DNA from: Pseudobdellovibrio sp.
GTDB taxonomy: Bacteria; Bdellovibrionota; Bdellovibrionia; Bdellovibrionales; Bdellovibrionaceae
Assembly (NCBI GenBank): GCA_023701385.1
Contig: JAMPXC010000002.1
Span: 1 to 64,000, forward strand
Direction: 5' to 3'
Length of the DNA: 64,000 bases
In this document: positions 9,176 through 18,945 of the stretch, piece by piece
How the letters are laid out: each line of letters begins with the position of its first letter
Numbering within the stretch: position 1 is the first letter of the stretch
The notes under the pieces: model-generated
Database searches by the model: none
Told to the model about the DNA's origin: nothing
What the model saw: the letters and a program-made list of their open reading frames with translations, nothing else
Position numbers and translations under genes: made by a program

Positions 9176-10720
9176 ATGAAGCGGATGTTGTACGTTGTTC
9201 TAACTATTGGATTTTACTTGTCTTTTATGGCTCTATTGCAGCTTAGTAAAGATCATCCCTGTATCGATTCCACGCTCGTCGAAAAGTTAGACGTAATTAC
9301 TCTTAACAAAAATGCCACAGTTTACTCCTGTTCTGAGCGTCGTTCGGCAGAATTTTCGCAAAAAGTCAGTGAGTACACTGAAACAATCGAAGGGCGTCTC
9401 AATCAATTGGCCCTGGTGTTAGAAAAAATCCAGCCGATGAAAACCAAAGCGCAAGTGACGATTGATGAGAATAACCCACTCGCTTATCAATTCGAAAAAA
9501 ATCAAATTCGTATCGGTAAAAGTTTGTTATTGGCTAACGGTCACTTAGAACACGCGATCATTCGTCTGTGGTTACAATCAGATACACAAGATGAACAAGT
9601 AAAACTTTTTGACCAGTCTTTAGCTGACTTAATTTATTACGCCACTTTTGGCCGTTTAAATCGCCAAGATCCAGTCACAGAACTTTACCCAGAGCTGGGC
9701 GTAGCGCGCTGGCCGCAGGTTTTAAAGAATTTAGATGTGTACTGTGAATCTCCTTGGAGAAGTTCAGAAGACTTCGAACGTTGTGCGGGGTTAGATCAGT
9801 TAGGTCATAATCGTCGTGAGCTTTTGACGATGAGTCTTCGCCCGTTATTAACTTCAAGTGTGATCGAGGCGTTTAACTCTTTAAGTTACAAAGAGCAAAA
9901 TAACTTTTTACAAGATATTCCAAAGCTTGTGGCTCAGCGTTCAGTGGATTCTGAAACAGCGATTCAAGCCTTATTGGATCAGGATAATTCTTTAAAAGAA
10001 GGTTTAAGTATTTTAAAAGTTTTTGCCGATCAGTTCAGTCTCAAACAAGAAGCTTCTTTTCCGCAGCGTCGATTTATCGCCCGTTTAAACCAGTATTTAC
10101 AAAGCCGCGGGGTCTCAGATTCCTTTGCGGAGGCCTATTTCGACGTGTTGATCGAATTTCCGGAGCACTTAGATACTTCGTCTGAAATGTTTAAATCTTT
10201 AGAACTGGCTTCAAAACAGAACCTAAACTTACAAATCGCCGTGAAAGACCAGGATCAGATTTGGATTTTACCGTCGCGCAGTAGCTTATCGTTAAAAATC
10301 TTTGATCAGGTGAAGATCCGCCAGCACGTGTTTTTTGCTTGTCCGATTTTAAAAGAGATCGAAATTGCCCAGTTTGCGGCTAGTTCAGAAAAGCTTTTGA
10401 TGATTAAAGGCTGCGATAGCTCGAAGCCCTACGCCTTCGATATGCTTTTTAAGTATGGTGCTCAGGAATTTACCAAAACTGAATCTCAATTAGCTTTCAT
10501 TCAGTTTCATTTGCCTTCTTTACAGCAGCGCTTGGATGATCTTCAGCATATTAAGAATTTCTTCGAGCTGGTTCAGAACCGGGACGTTACGCAGCGTGAG
10601 TTTCAACTCCTGGGCTGGCAAGACGTTCAGTGGAATGAAAACTACCGCTTCTACAAGCCCAAAGCGGCTATAGACGCCATCGAGTTCTTTAGAGTCGAGG
10701 CTCCAGAGAAATCAAATTAG
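9176..10720 (+). CDS. Membrane-anchored or secreted hypothetical protein
   Basis: 514 aa ORF with N-terminal hydrophobic segment; no family recognised. Confidence 0.75.
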   Translation: MKRMLYVVLTIGFYLSFMALLQLSKDHPCIDSTLVEKLDVITLNKNATVYSCSERRSAEFSQKVSEYTETIEGRLNQLALVLEKIQPMKTKAQVTIDENNPLAYQFEKNQIRIGKSLLLANGHLEHAIIRLWLQSDTQDEQVKLFDQSLADLIYYATFGRLNRQDPVTELYPELGVARWPQVLKNLDVYCESPWRSSEDFERCAGLDQLGHNRRELLTMSLRPLLTSSVIEAFNSLSYKEQNNFLQDIPKLVAQRSVDSETAIQALLDQDNSLKEGLSILKVFADQFSLKQEASFPQRRFIARLNQYLQSRGVSDSFAEAYFDVLIEFPEHLDTSSEMFKSLELASKQNLNLQIAVKDQDQIWILPSRSSLSLKIFDQVKIRQHVFFACPILKEIEIAQFAASSEKLLMIKGCDSSKPYAFDMLFKYGAQEFTKTESQLAFIQFHLPSLQQRLDDLQHIKNFFELVQNRDVTQREFQLLGWQDVQWNENYRFYKPKAAIDAIEFFRVEAPEKSN

Positions 10721-10793
10721 GTTTGTAAACCTCAACAAATCTTAAAGATAATTTCACTAAACTATCTGTGGAAAAACGGGTAGCATTAGACCT

Positions 10794-11924
10794 ATGACAC
10801 AAAATCTTAAAAAAATCTGTTGGTCGGTGACATTATTCTTGGTTCTAAACCCGATCATCTCGATTGTAATGTTAGTATTATATCTTGTTTTCTCAAACAG
10901 CTACACAGTGGGCCACATCGGTTGGATCACAGTGTTTGGTTTACTTTTCGCGATTGCGACAAACTTAAGTATCACAATGGGTTACCACCGTTTGTATTCA
11001 CATAAGTCTTACGAAGCGCATCCGATTTTAGAAGCAATTTTACTTTTAATCGGCGCCGGTGCTTTCCAAGGTTCATGTTTAAAATGGTCAAGTGATCACC
11101 GCATCCACCACCGTTTTGAAGACACTGATAAAGATCCGTATTCAATCAACAAAGGTTTTTTCTACGCGCATATGGGCTGGATGATGTTACACGATTCAGT
11201 AAGTCTTCCGATTCATGCTCCTGATTTAGAAAAAAATAAATTAGTTAAACTTCAACACGATTACTACTTGGTTTGGGCGATTGGTGTTGGTTACTTAATG
11301 CCTTTACTTGTTGGTGCGATGTTAGGTAATGCGTTTTTAGGTTTAGTAATCGCTGGTGGCATTAGAATTTTCTTAACTCAGCAATCAACGTTCTTTATTA
11401 ACTCGTTGGCGCACACATTAGGAAACACGCCATACTCAAAAGATCTGACAGCTAAAGATTCTATCATCATGGCTTTCTTAACTCATGGTGAAGGGTACCA
11501 TAACTTCCATCACAAATTCCAATTCGACTACCGTAACGGAATTAAATGGTATCACTGGGATCCAACTAAATGGTCTATCCAATTAGCTTCGGTTATGGGT
11601 TTAGCTAAAAAATTAAAGACAGTTCAGTTTTCTGAAATCCTAAGAGCGAAGTTAGAAACAGAATCTTTGAATTTTCATAATTCACAGTTCTACAAAGAAA
11701 CTTTAGAACCACTTTCTGCTAAAATCGTTGCGGCTCAGGTTAAGTTTGACCAAATGAAAGCCGAATACAAATTAAGCTGCCAAAAAAATTACGAAGAAAA
11801 GATTGCGCAGTTAAATTTTGAAATGGAATTGCTACGCACTGAAATCAAATCAATGCAAAAGACGTGGAACATCTACATCAAGTCTGGCGGAATGTACCTT
11901 CAACCAGTTCGCGTAAGAGTTTAA
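10794..11924 (+). CDS. Acyl-CoA desaturase (delta-9 type)
   Basis: Histidine boxes HRLYSH, HRIHHRFED, HGEGYHNFHH. Confidence 0.92.
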   Translation: MTQNLKKICWSVTLFLVLNPIISIVMLVLYLVFSNSYTVGHIGWITVFGLLFAIATNLSITMGYHRLYSHKSYEAHPILEAILLLIGAGAFQGSCLKWSSDHRIHHRFEDTDKDPYSINKGFFYAHMGWMMLHDSVSLPIHAPDLEKNKLVKLQHDYYLVWAIGVGYLMPLLVGAMLGNAFLGLVIAGGIRIFLTQQSTFFINSLAHTLGNTPYSKDLTAKDSIIMAFLTHGEGYHNFHHKFQFDYRNGIKWYHWDPTKWSIQLASVMGLAKKLKTVQFSEILRAKLETESLNFHNSQFYKETLEPLSAKIVAAQVKFDQMKAEYKLSCQKNYEEKIAQLNFEMELLRTEIKSMQKTWNIYIKSGGMYLQPVRVRV

Positions 11925-11931
11925 TTTTTTT

Positions 11932-11957
11932 GGTAGGCCGTTACTTTTTGAAACGCG
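11932..11957 (+). repeat. Family B element, copy b1 (GGTAGGCCGTTACTTTTTGAAACGCG)
   Basis: Exact 26-nt match to reverse complement of 18909-18934; 7 nt after desaturase stop. Confidence 0.95.
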
Positions 11958-11970
11958 TTGAGTCCAAATA

Positions 11971-12001
11971 AGAAAGCCTACTTTATCAGTAGGCTTTTTT
12001 T
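11971..12001 (+). terminator. Intrinsic terminator after desaturase gene
   Basis: AAAGCCTAC-TTTATCA-GTAGGCTTT followed by a T-tract. Confidence 0.85.
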
Positions 12002-12024
12002 ATTTGTGAAATGTGAAGCTGAAA

Positions 12025-12408
12025 TTAGTACTTAGATTTAGTTGCGCGCTTTTCTTGTTTTTTCTTTTCAACGACTTTGTTTTTCTCGTCAACAAACACT
12101 ACATTTGGTTCGTGTTTGGCCGCGTCTGCTAAATCAACAGAAGCGTAAGAGATGATAATCACTTTATCGCCTTTTTGCACTAAACGGGCAGCAGCTCCGT
12201 TTAAGCAGATCTCGCCTTTTTTACCGGCGATAATGTAAGTGCTAAAACGAGCACCGTTGTTGCAGTTTACGATATCCACTTTTTGATTCAGAAACATTTT
12301 CGCTTCTTTTAATAAAGCCGTATCAATTGAAACTGAACCTTCGTACATTAAGTCTGCACCAGTTACTGTTGCGCGGTGAATTTTTGCATACATCATATCG
12401 ATTTTCAT
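12025..12408 (-). CDS. panD: Aspartate 1-decarboxylase
   Basis: KIHRATVTGADLMYEGSVSID contains the Gly-Ser self-processing site; in the pan cluster. Confidence 0.93.
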   Translation of the reverse strand: MKIDMMYAKIHRATVTGADLMYEGSVSIDTALLKEAKMFLNQKVDIVNCNNGARFSTYIIAGKKGEICLNGAAARLVQKGDKVIIISYASVDLADAAKHEPNVVFVDEKNKVVEKKKQEKRATKSKY

Positions 12409-12423
12409 AAGTTTCAAATTCCT

Positions 12424-13194
12424 TTATGTGTTCTTTTCTAACGCGATCAAGTTGCCTTTTAATACTAAATCCGGGGCGATGAGATCAAATATTTTTTCTT
12501 TTTCAAATAACGATGAAAAGCCACCAGTGCCGATCACAAAAGGCTTTTCGCCATTAAAGCATTCAGCGCTGATCTTAGTAATAATCTCTTTCATAGCGCC
12601 TAAATGGCCGTAATACAGGCCCGATTGTAAGCTTTCTACCGTTGATTGGCCCAAAGCTTCGTTACGAGAAACGATTTCGACTGAAGGAAGTTTAGCCGTT
12701 TTTGCCTCTAATGATTCCATGCTTAATCTTAAGCCAGCGATAATTGAGCCGCCTAAATAATCGCGGTCAGCCGTTACGGCATCGAATGTTGTTGCTGTGC
12801 CAAGATCGACGATAATTAAATTTTTCTGCGGATGCATTTGCGTAGCTGCAACAGCATTAGCGATACGGTCAGCGCCCACTTCAAGCGGGTTGCGGTATTT
12901 AATTTTTAAACCCGTTTTTACTCCAGCTTGTAAGATAAACGGATTGATACCGAAATATTTTTGGCAAGCGCCTTTAAGTGAATAAATCACTTCAGGCACA
13001 ACAGAACATAAAACGATTTTTTTAATTTGTTGTGGGTCTAAACCATTTTCTCTGATCACCATACGTAAAAACACACCCACTTCATCAGAAGATGAACCTG
13101 TTTTTGAATTTCTACGGAACGAGATCAGCATTTTTTCGCCGTCGAAAACTCCGCCGTAAATTTGTGTGTTACCTACATCTAAAGATAAGATCAT
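12424..13194 (-). CDS. coaX: Type III pantothenate kinase
   Basis: [42 protein letters not shown]. Confidence 0.94.
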   Translation of the reverse strand: MILSLDVGNTQIYGGVFDGEKMLISFRRNSKTGSSSDEVGVFLRMVIRENGLDPQQIKKIVLCSVVPEVIYSLKGACQKYFGINPFILQAGVKTGLKIKYRNPLEVGADRIANAVAATQMHPQKNLIIVDLGTATTFDAVTADRDYLGGSIIAGLRLSMESLEAKTAKLPSVEIVSRNEALGQSTVESLQSGLYYGHLGAMKEIITKISAECFNGEKPFVIGTGGFSSLFEKEKIFDLIAPDLVLKGNLIALEKNT

Positions 13195-14438
13195 AAAGAC
13201 TCCGTTTGCGTGACATAACCGATAAGTTCTTGTGATAAATCATCAAGAGTTAAATTTTTATTCGTCGTTTGGTTTTTATTAATCAGGTTAAAAAGGTGCT
13301 TATCAGATTTAACCGTAGACCAATCATTGTGAACAACCAGATCACATTTTGCCTGTTCAAAAAGTTTTGTAACTTTGTCATGCACAAGCTTTTCATCTGT
13401 TGTTGAAGTTAATTTAAAACCTACAAGTTTAATCGAAGGATTTAATTTTTTAACCAGTTCAATTAATTTAGGATTACGTTTTAATTTTAACGTTAATTCT
13501 TCACTGTCAGAATTAATTTTTCCTTCGCTAGGGATAACTGAATAATCGCTCACCGCAGCTGCGTGAATAAACGTTGAATAATCTTTCGGAAGTAAATCGC
13601 GTAATTTATTTTCTAAAGACTGAAAGTCAGTGAATTTTACAACTTCGCATTCAAACGTAGGAAGCTTCGCATTTTCAGCGGCTAAGTATGTTACTGTAAA
13701 CCCATTAGTAATAAATTGATCAGCAAGAGCTGCCGCTGTTTTACCCGTGCTTTTGTTACTGATCACGCGCACGTCATCAATAGCTTCTTGCGTACCACCA
13801 GCAGAAATTAAAATTTTCTTAGTTTTGACAGGTGTTGTAGAAGCTGGTTTTGCAGTTACAGTCGGCATTTTTAGGTTTTCAATGGCCGTGATCATTTGTT
13901 CTGGTTCTAATAGACGGCCCACGCCGATTTCACCGCAGGCTAAAACACCCGAAGCAGAATCTAAAATATCTACGCCCCAGGATTTTAAAGTGGCGATTGA
14001 TTTTTGGGTCGACGGGTGTTGATACATTTTTGTATTCATCGCCGGAAAAACGGCCCAAGGTTTTGAAAAATCATGCGCTAAAAACAAAGTTGAAGCTAAA
14101 TCATCAGCCAAACCTGAAGCTAATTTATTTAAGTAATTTGCTGTAGCCGGAGCTACCACAATGGCATCAGCCCAGCGAACCAAGTTGATATGATCCATGT
14201 TTGAACCGTTAGCGTAGAGATCAGAGTGAACTTTTTTACCTGTTAGGCCTTCTATTGTAGAAACGCCAACAAATTTTAAAGCTGACTCAGTGGCAACAAC
14301 TTCAAGTTGGTAATTTTGCTTTTTGAAATGACTAAGCACGTTCATCACTTTGTATAAAGCGATTGAGCCAGTCAGAATAAATAATAATTTAATTTGCGGC
14401 GAAGCCGAATTAAAATTAGGCGTGTTAGATTTCAACAT
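13191..14438 (-). CDS. coaBC: Bifunctional phosphopantothenoylcysteine decarboxylase / phosphopantothenate-cysteine ligase
   Basis: [53 protein letters not shown]. Confidence 0.93.
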   Translation of the reverse strand: MLKSNTPNFNSASPQIKLLFILTGSIALYKVMNVLSHFKKQNYQLEVVATESALKFVGVSTIEGLTGKKVHSDLYANGSNMDHINLVRWADAIVVAPATANYLNKLASGLADDLASTLFLAHDFSKPWAVFPAMNTKMYQHPSTQKSIATLKSWGVDILDSASGVLACGEIGVGRLLEPEQMITAIENLKMPTVTAKPASTTPVKTKKILISAGGTQEAIDDVRVISNKSTGKTAAALADQFITNGFTVTYLAAENAKLPTFECEVVKFTDFQSLENKLRDLLPKDYSTFIHAAAVSDYSVIPSEGKINSDSEELTLKLKRNPKLIELVKKLNPSIKLVGFKLTSTTDEKLVHDKVTKLFEQAKCDLVVHNDWSTVKSDKHLFNLINKNQTTNKNLTLDDLSQELIGYVTQTESL

Positions 14439-15198
14439 TGTCGATTAACCTAATCCCTTCCAGACTTGCTGCCACATATCTGCGATCAGCAATATCTTCT
14501 AAATAATCCACTTCAAAACCGTTTGAAGTTAAAATTTCGCGGGCTTTATCAGCTGGAATTTTTTGCGTGATTGTTGCGTAGATAAGTTTAGCTTTATCTT
14601 TACCTTCAGGAGTTAAACGCATATTACGTGAACTCATCGCTAAACCTGAAGCTTCACGAACAGTGGGTAATCCAATGATTTCAGTCGGTAAGAATAAAGC
14701 TTTAGCCATATCAGAAATTAATTTGTACTGCTGGTAATCTTTCATACCAAAATACGCACGGTTACAGCCGGTGATTTGTAATAACTTAAGAACCACGGTT
14801 AATACGCCATCAAAGTGACCTGGGCGGTGGGCGCCGCAAAGAAGTTTGGAAAATTCATTTTCAGAAACTTTAAAGCGGTAGTTATCGGGATAGATATCAC
14901 TAAATTCGGGAAAGAATAAAACATCCACGCCATTCTCACCGCAGGTTTTTAAATCGGCTTCAAAAGCTTTCGGGTATTTTTCTAAATCAGTCGCGTTGTT
15001 AAATTGCGTCGGATTCACAAATACACTGGCGATAGTTAATTCATTTTCACTAGAAGCTTTTTTCATCAGGCTTGCATGGCCTGCGTGAAGGGCTCCCATG
15101 GTTGGAACAAAACCAATCGATGCATACTTTTTACGATATTCGATCAGATCCTGTGGTTTTTCGATCACCTTAGTTTGTTTCATATTATTCGTACCCAT
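14425..15198 (-). CDS. panC: Pantothenate synthetase
   Basis: GFVPTMGALHAGHASL, NPTQF, RPGHFDGVLTVV, FGMKDYQQ. Confidence 0.95.
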   Translation of the reverse strand: MGTNNMKQTKVIEKPQDLIEYRKKYASIGFVPTMGALHAGHASLMKKASSENELTIASVFVNPTQFNNATDLEKYPKAFEADLKTCGENGVDVLFFPEFSDIYPDNYRFKVSENEFSKLLCGAHRPGHFDGVLTVVLKLLQITGCNRAYFGMKDYQQYKLISDMAKALFLPTEIIGLPTVREASGLAMSSRNMRLTPEGKDKAKLIYATITQKIPADKAREILTSNGFEVDYLEDIADRRYVAASLEGIRLIDNVEI

Positions 15199-15976
15199 TT
15201 TCTGGTTTTGGAAACGCCACTGCTGATACTTCTTCAGCGTATTGGTTTAATGCCGCTAGTACATGAGTGTGTTCCTGGCCGAATTTTTTTAAGAACTTAG
15301 GGTTAAATTCTGGATTCATGCCTAACATGTCTTGTAAAACTAAAACTTGGCCGTCAGTGCCTGAGCCTGCACCAATACCAATTGTTGGAACTTTTAAATT
15401 TTGAGTTACTTTTTCAGCTAACACCGACGGAATTAATTCTAAAACGATCGAAAAACATCCGGCTTGTTCCATAATGAACGCATCGTTCATGAGTTTTTCA
15501 GCGGCTGTTTGTGAGCGGCCTTGAATTTTTGGCCCACCTAATTGGTGAATGGATTGTGGAGTTAAACCTAAGTGACCCATCACTGGCACTCCTGATTCAA
15601 CGATATGCTTGATAAGTTCGGCGTGACCGTCAACGTTTTCAATTTTTACCGCGTGCGCGCCAGCCACCATTAATTTTTGCACGTCGTTCATCGCGGTTTC
15701 TAAACCTTTACGCGTCGACATAAAGGGCATATCTGCTACGATAAATTTATTTCCCGCACCACGAGCGACTGCTGCTGTATGAAGCGCCATCATTTCAATC
15801 GTCGCATGAAGTGTGTTGGGAAATCCGTGGATAACCTGGGCTAAAGAATCTCCGACTAGAATTGTATCAACTTTTGATTCAGCTACGATTTTAGCAAAGC
15901 TATAGTCATAACAAGTTACCATCGAGATTTTTTCTTTTTTATTTTTTTTATTCGCGAAATCCAAAATCGTTTTCAT
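15185..15976 (-). CDS. panB: 3-methyl-2-oxobutanoate hydroxymethyltransferase
   Basis: MVTCYDYSFAKI, VGDSLAQVIHG, MGHLGLTPQSIHQLGG, GIGAGSGTDGQVLV. Confidence 0.95.
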   Translation of the reverse strand: MKTILDFANKKNKKEKISMVTCYDYSFAKIVAESKVDTILVGDSLAQVIHGFPNTLHATIEMMALHTAAVARGAGNKFIVADMPFMSTRKGLETAMNDVQKLMVAGAHAVKIENVDGHAELIKHIVESGVPVMGHLGLTPQSIHQLGGPKIQGRSQTAAEKLMNDAFIMEQAGCFSIVLELIPSVLAEKVTQNLKVPTIGIGAGSGTDGQVLVLQDMLGMNPEFNPKFLKKFGQEHTHVLAALNQYAEEVSAVAFPKPENGYE

Positions 15977-15980
15977 GGCC

Positions 15981-16685
15981 CTATCCTTGTAAAAAACTTT
16001 GGTAAATGTTTTTAAGTTTCAAACTCACTTTTTCTAAAGCAGATAAATTTTTTGTAATGGTCGTTGTGTCTTTTCGGACAATTGGACCTGTCACAGCTTG
16101 CGCGCCTTGTGAGAAGAAATTAGTTAAGCTTTGCTGTAGAAAAACTTTAACCGCTTCAGGTGGAACTTTAAGATCAGCAAATTGCGGTTGAGTTTCGCTC
16201 CATAAAAGTTGCGGTAAGTTTCCTGAAGCTACACACAAAGCGTGGTATAAAGGTTTATCTTCAGCACGTAATTTAAAAAATGCATTTGTAAAACCTGGCA
16301 GAGCTTCAATTAAAGATTCAGCTCCCGTCAGCCCGAAATAAATTTTGTTATAAGTTTCAAGATCGTAAAGCTTGTGAGAAAAAGTCATTAGCGGGTGAGC
16401 TGAGATCATATCGCTGTGATGCAGGCTCCCGCTAAAATGCACAATTTTTTGGCCAGATAATAGAGGCTTCAAAGTTTCCTGATAAAATGGAACGAGGGCG
16501 TTGTCGCTGATCGCCAGCCAAACGTAATCAATATTTTGTAGAGATAAAGCTTTGTTATCGTGTTTATGCCAATGATGTACGGATTGTTGTAATAGGGTGC
16601 ACCAATGAATCAGATGCTTTGCAAGACGGCCATTGCCGATAATAAGTATATTAGAAGCCACGTCGCGGCTATTATTCGTTTTCAT
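15981..16685 (-). CDS. Rossmann-like/DUF2520-type oxidoreductase, candidate ketopantoate reductase
   Basis: N-terminal ILIIGNGRLAKHL, FSGSLHHSDMISAHPLMTFS, SGNLPQLLW; 5' of panB in the same orientation. Confidence 0.8.
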   Translation of the reverse strand: MKTNNSRDVASNILIIGNGRLAKHLIHWCTLLQQSVHHWHKHDNKALSLQNIDYVWLAISDNALVPFYQETLKPLLSGQKIVHFSGSLHHSDMISAHPLMTFSHKLYDLETYNKIYFGLTGAESLIEALPGFTNAFFKLRAEDKPLYHALCVASGNLPQLLWSETQPQFADLKVPPEAVKVFLQQSLTNFFSQGAQAVTGPIVRKDTTTITKNLSALEKVSLKLKNIYQSFLQG

Positions 16686-16837
16686 ATTTTCTCCGGTACC
16701 TGTCGACTATCTAGCTTTCGATCAAGTCCAATAAAACACTTACTTAGAGTGTATGCTCTATCGCCGCAACTTAACACTTTTTATTTCAAAAGCAATAGAG
16801 TATTTTGCTCAGAACGAATTAAAAGGATTCTGGCATT

Positions 16838-17593
16838 ATGCAAAAACAAAAAGCTAATTATAAACCCCTGTTGTTTACTCTTCTTTTGGCTCTAGGGGCG
16901 GCCGCTGCGGTGATCTATTTTATGGGCGGGTCTTCGCAAACAACAGTGCCGAAAATTAAATTAAGTTACTTTAAAGATAACGTCGAATTTGCTTCGACGA
17001 TTAAAGAAAATCTTCAATCTGAAATCGGTAAAGCCAAATATTTCTGGATCGGGTACGAACCAGAAAAAGAAAACCAATACGATTTAACAAATCAGATTAA
17101 ATTAGAAATTGAAAAGCAAAACGGTGCGTTTGATATCGTCGTTATCGATCAAGAATTAACTTTGGGTGAAGAAAAAGAAAAGTTCTTAGGTAAGACTCAC
17201 GAAATTCCTTTAAAAGAAGGTTACGACGATGCTGCCGAATTGATTAAGGCTAACAAAGATAAAAAAATCTTATTTATTACAGCCGCTATCTATTCAACGA
17301 ATTTAATTCAGAACAATCCGCACGGAAAAATTAAAGAACTTACGCAACTTAAACCTACCGTGTTTTCGTTAGGGTACTTTCCAGCTTTAACAGAAGAAGA
17401 AGGTAACACTTTATTTAGATGCGATACTGAAGATAAAACGGGAACTTCTCCGTGGGGTTGTGCTGTGATTAACAAAGCCCGCACGATTCGCCGTCGTATT
17501 GATTTAGCTAAGCTTAAAGCAACACCAGCTCCGCGCATTGGCTTAATGGATATCAGTGGCGATAACGATTATATGGTTTTAGTGGGAAAATAA
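16838..17593 (+). CDS. Membrane-anchored hypothetical protein
   Basis: N-terminal TM segment, 251 aa. Confidence 0.7.
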   Translation: MQKQKANYKPLLFTLLLALGAAAAVIYFMGGSSQTTVPKIKLSYFKDNVEFASTIKENLQSEIGKAKYFWIGYEPEKENQYDLTNQIKLEIEKQNGAFDIVVIDQELTLGEEKEKFLGKTHEIPLKEGYDDAAELIKANKDKKILFITAAIYSTNLIQNNPHGKIKELTQLKPTVFSLGYFPALTEEEGNTLFRCDTEDKTGTSPWGCAVINKARTIRRRIDLAKLKATPAPRIGLMDISGDNDYMVLVGK

Positions 17594-17692
17594 GCCCCAT
17601 TGATTGATAAAAATTAGTTATCATATCTTAATTTTTATTAATTATAATTATTGCTGTAACCGCGCTAAAAGCCTCTGTAACAAGGGGTTTTT

Positions 17693-18139
17693 ATGAAAGC
17701 ATATGCAGTAGCTACATTAATTTTTTTAGGTGGATCAGGAATCATCGCTCAGGCTGCACCAAACCAAGAAGTTTTATTATCAAACGTAAACACGGCAAAC
17801 TTGCAAATTGAAGACAGCGAAATCGGATTAAGCGTTTCTTATCCAGGTCCAAGCATTTCAGAAATCTGCGGTGTCGAAATCAGAGCTGATAATGACAACC
17901 GTCATATTCCTATTAAAAATTTCTTAGATGCCGTAGAAATTCATTCTCGTTTCGAACAAGGTTTAAAACCTAAAGATATCAATGCAACAACGATCGACAT
18001 CAGTTTAAAACATTTAGATATGGCTTTTGGCGTTTGGTTCACGATTAAAACAAAAGATGGCTCAAGTTTAGAAGAGACAATTAAAAGAACTCTTGGTGAA
18101 AACCGCACAGTGATCGCGATCGCTTCAACTTGCAAATAG
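17693..18139 (+). CDS. Secreted hypothetical protein
   Basis: 148 aa, signal peptide MKAYAVATLIFLGGSGIIAQA. Confidence 0.65.
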   Translation: MKAYAVATLIFLGGSGIIAQAAPNQEVLLSNVNTANLQIEDSEIGLSVSYPGPSISEICGVEIRADNDNRHIPIKNFLDAVEIHSRFEQGLKPKDINATTIDISLKHLDMAFGVWFTIKTKDGSSLEETIKRTLGENRTVIAIASTCK

Positions 18140-18145
18140 TAGCAA

Positions 18146-18178
18146 TAAAAAACCCACGTTGATAAGACGTGGGTTTTT
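18146..18178. terminator. Bidirectional intrinsic terminator
   Basis: AAAACCCACGT-TGATAAG-ACGTGGGTTTTT between convergent genes. Confidence 0.88.
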
Positions 18179-18193
18179 AGTTTTAGACTCATT

Positions 18194-18220
18194 GCTCCCG
18201 AAAAAGGGACGGCCTACCTA
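18194..18220 (-). repeat. Family B element, variant copy b3 (TAGGTAGGCCGTCCCTTTTTCGGGAGC)
   Basis: Shares ATAATAGGTAGGCCGT with b2; directly after the OmpA-like stop codon. Confidence 0.75.
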
Positions 18221-18868
18221 TTATTTTTTCTCTGCTGGAACTTTTGATTCATCAACAGTTACTTCGATTTCTACGCGGCGGTTTTGTTTACGGCCTGTAG
18301 CTGTCGCATTGTCACCGATTGGATTAGCTGGGCCTAAACCTGCAGTCGAGATAGTCGCTGTAGGCATTCCGTTAGCTGTTAATTCAGCGCGAACGGCATC
18401 AGCACGTTTTTGTGAAAGCGTTTGGTTAGTTTTATCTGAACCAGTAGCGTCAGTGTAACCTTTAACCGCTAAAACGTTTTCTGGGTATTTTTTCATGATT
18501 GTAGCCATCTCTTTAAGATTAGTTTTAGCTTGAGGTTTTAAATCAGCTTTACCAGTTTCAAATAAGATGTCGCTTTTTAACTTAGTTACTAAACCTTGTT
18601 CAGTACGTTTAGTTTCAGCGATTTTTTCTAATTCTTTAGCTTGTTGATCCATACGGTGACCAGCGTATCCACCGATACCTGCGCCAAGTAAAGCTCCTAC
18701 AGCAGCACCTTGAGCACGGTTACCAGATTGGTGACCAATGATCGCGCCGATGGCAGCACCAGCAGCAGCGCCGATACCAGCACCTTTAGCTGTATTTTTT
18801 TGATCTGAAGCACAGCTTGTTAATAATAAAGCTGCAGCTGTAATTACTAGGGTGATTGTTTTTTTCAT
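18221..18868 (-). CDS. Glycine-zipper OmpA-family lipoprotein
   Basis: Lipobox LLLTSC, glycine-zipper GAGIGAAAGAAIGAIIGH, OmpA C-terminal domain VKGYTDATGSD...NRRVEI. Confidence 0.93.
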   Translation of the reverse strand: MKKTITLVITAAALLLTSCASDQKNTAKGAGIGAAAGAAIGAIIGHQSGNRAQGAAVGALLGAGIGGYAGHRMDQQAKELEKIAETKRTEQGLVTKLKSDILFETGKADLKPQAKTNLKEMATIMKKYPENVLAVKGYTDATGSDKTNQTLSQKRADAVRAELTANGMPTATISTAGLGPANPIGDNATATGRKQNRRVEIEVTVDESKVPAEKK

Positions 18869-18908
18869 TTTGCGTTTCCTTTCGCTAATGGTTTTAAAAT
18901 TTATTCGG

Positions 18909-18934
18909 CGCGTTTCAAAAAGTAACGGCCTACC
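18909..18934 (-). repeat. Family B element, copy b2 (GGTAGGCCGTTACTTTTTGAAACGCG)
   Basis: Exact 26-nt match to b1; 11 nt past the HAD nucleotidase stop codon. Confidence 0.95.
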
Positions 18935-18945
18935 TATTATACCTA

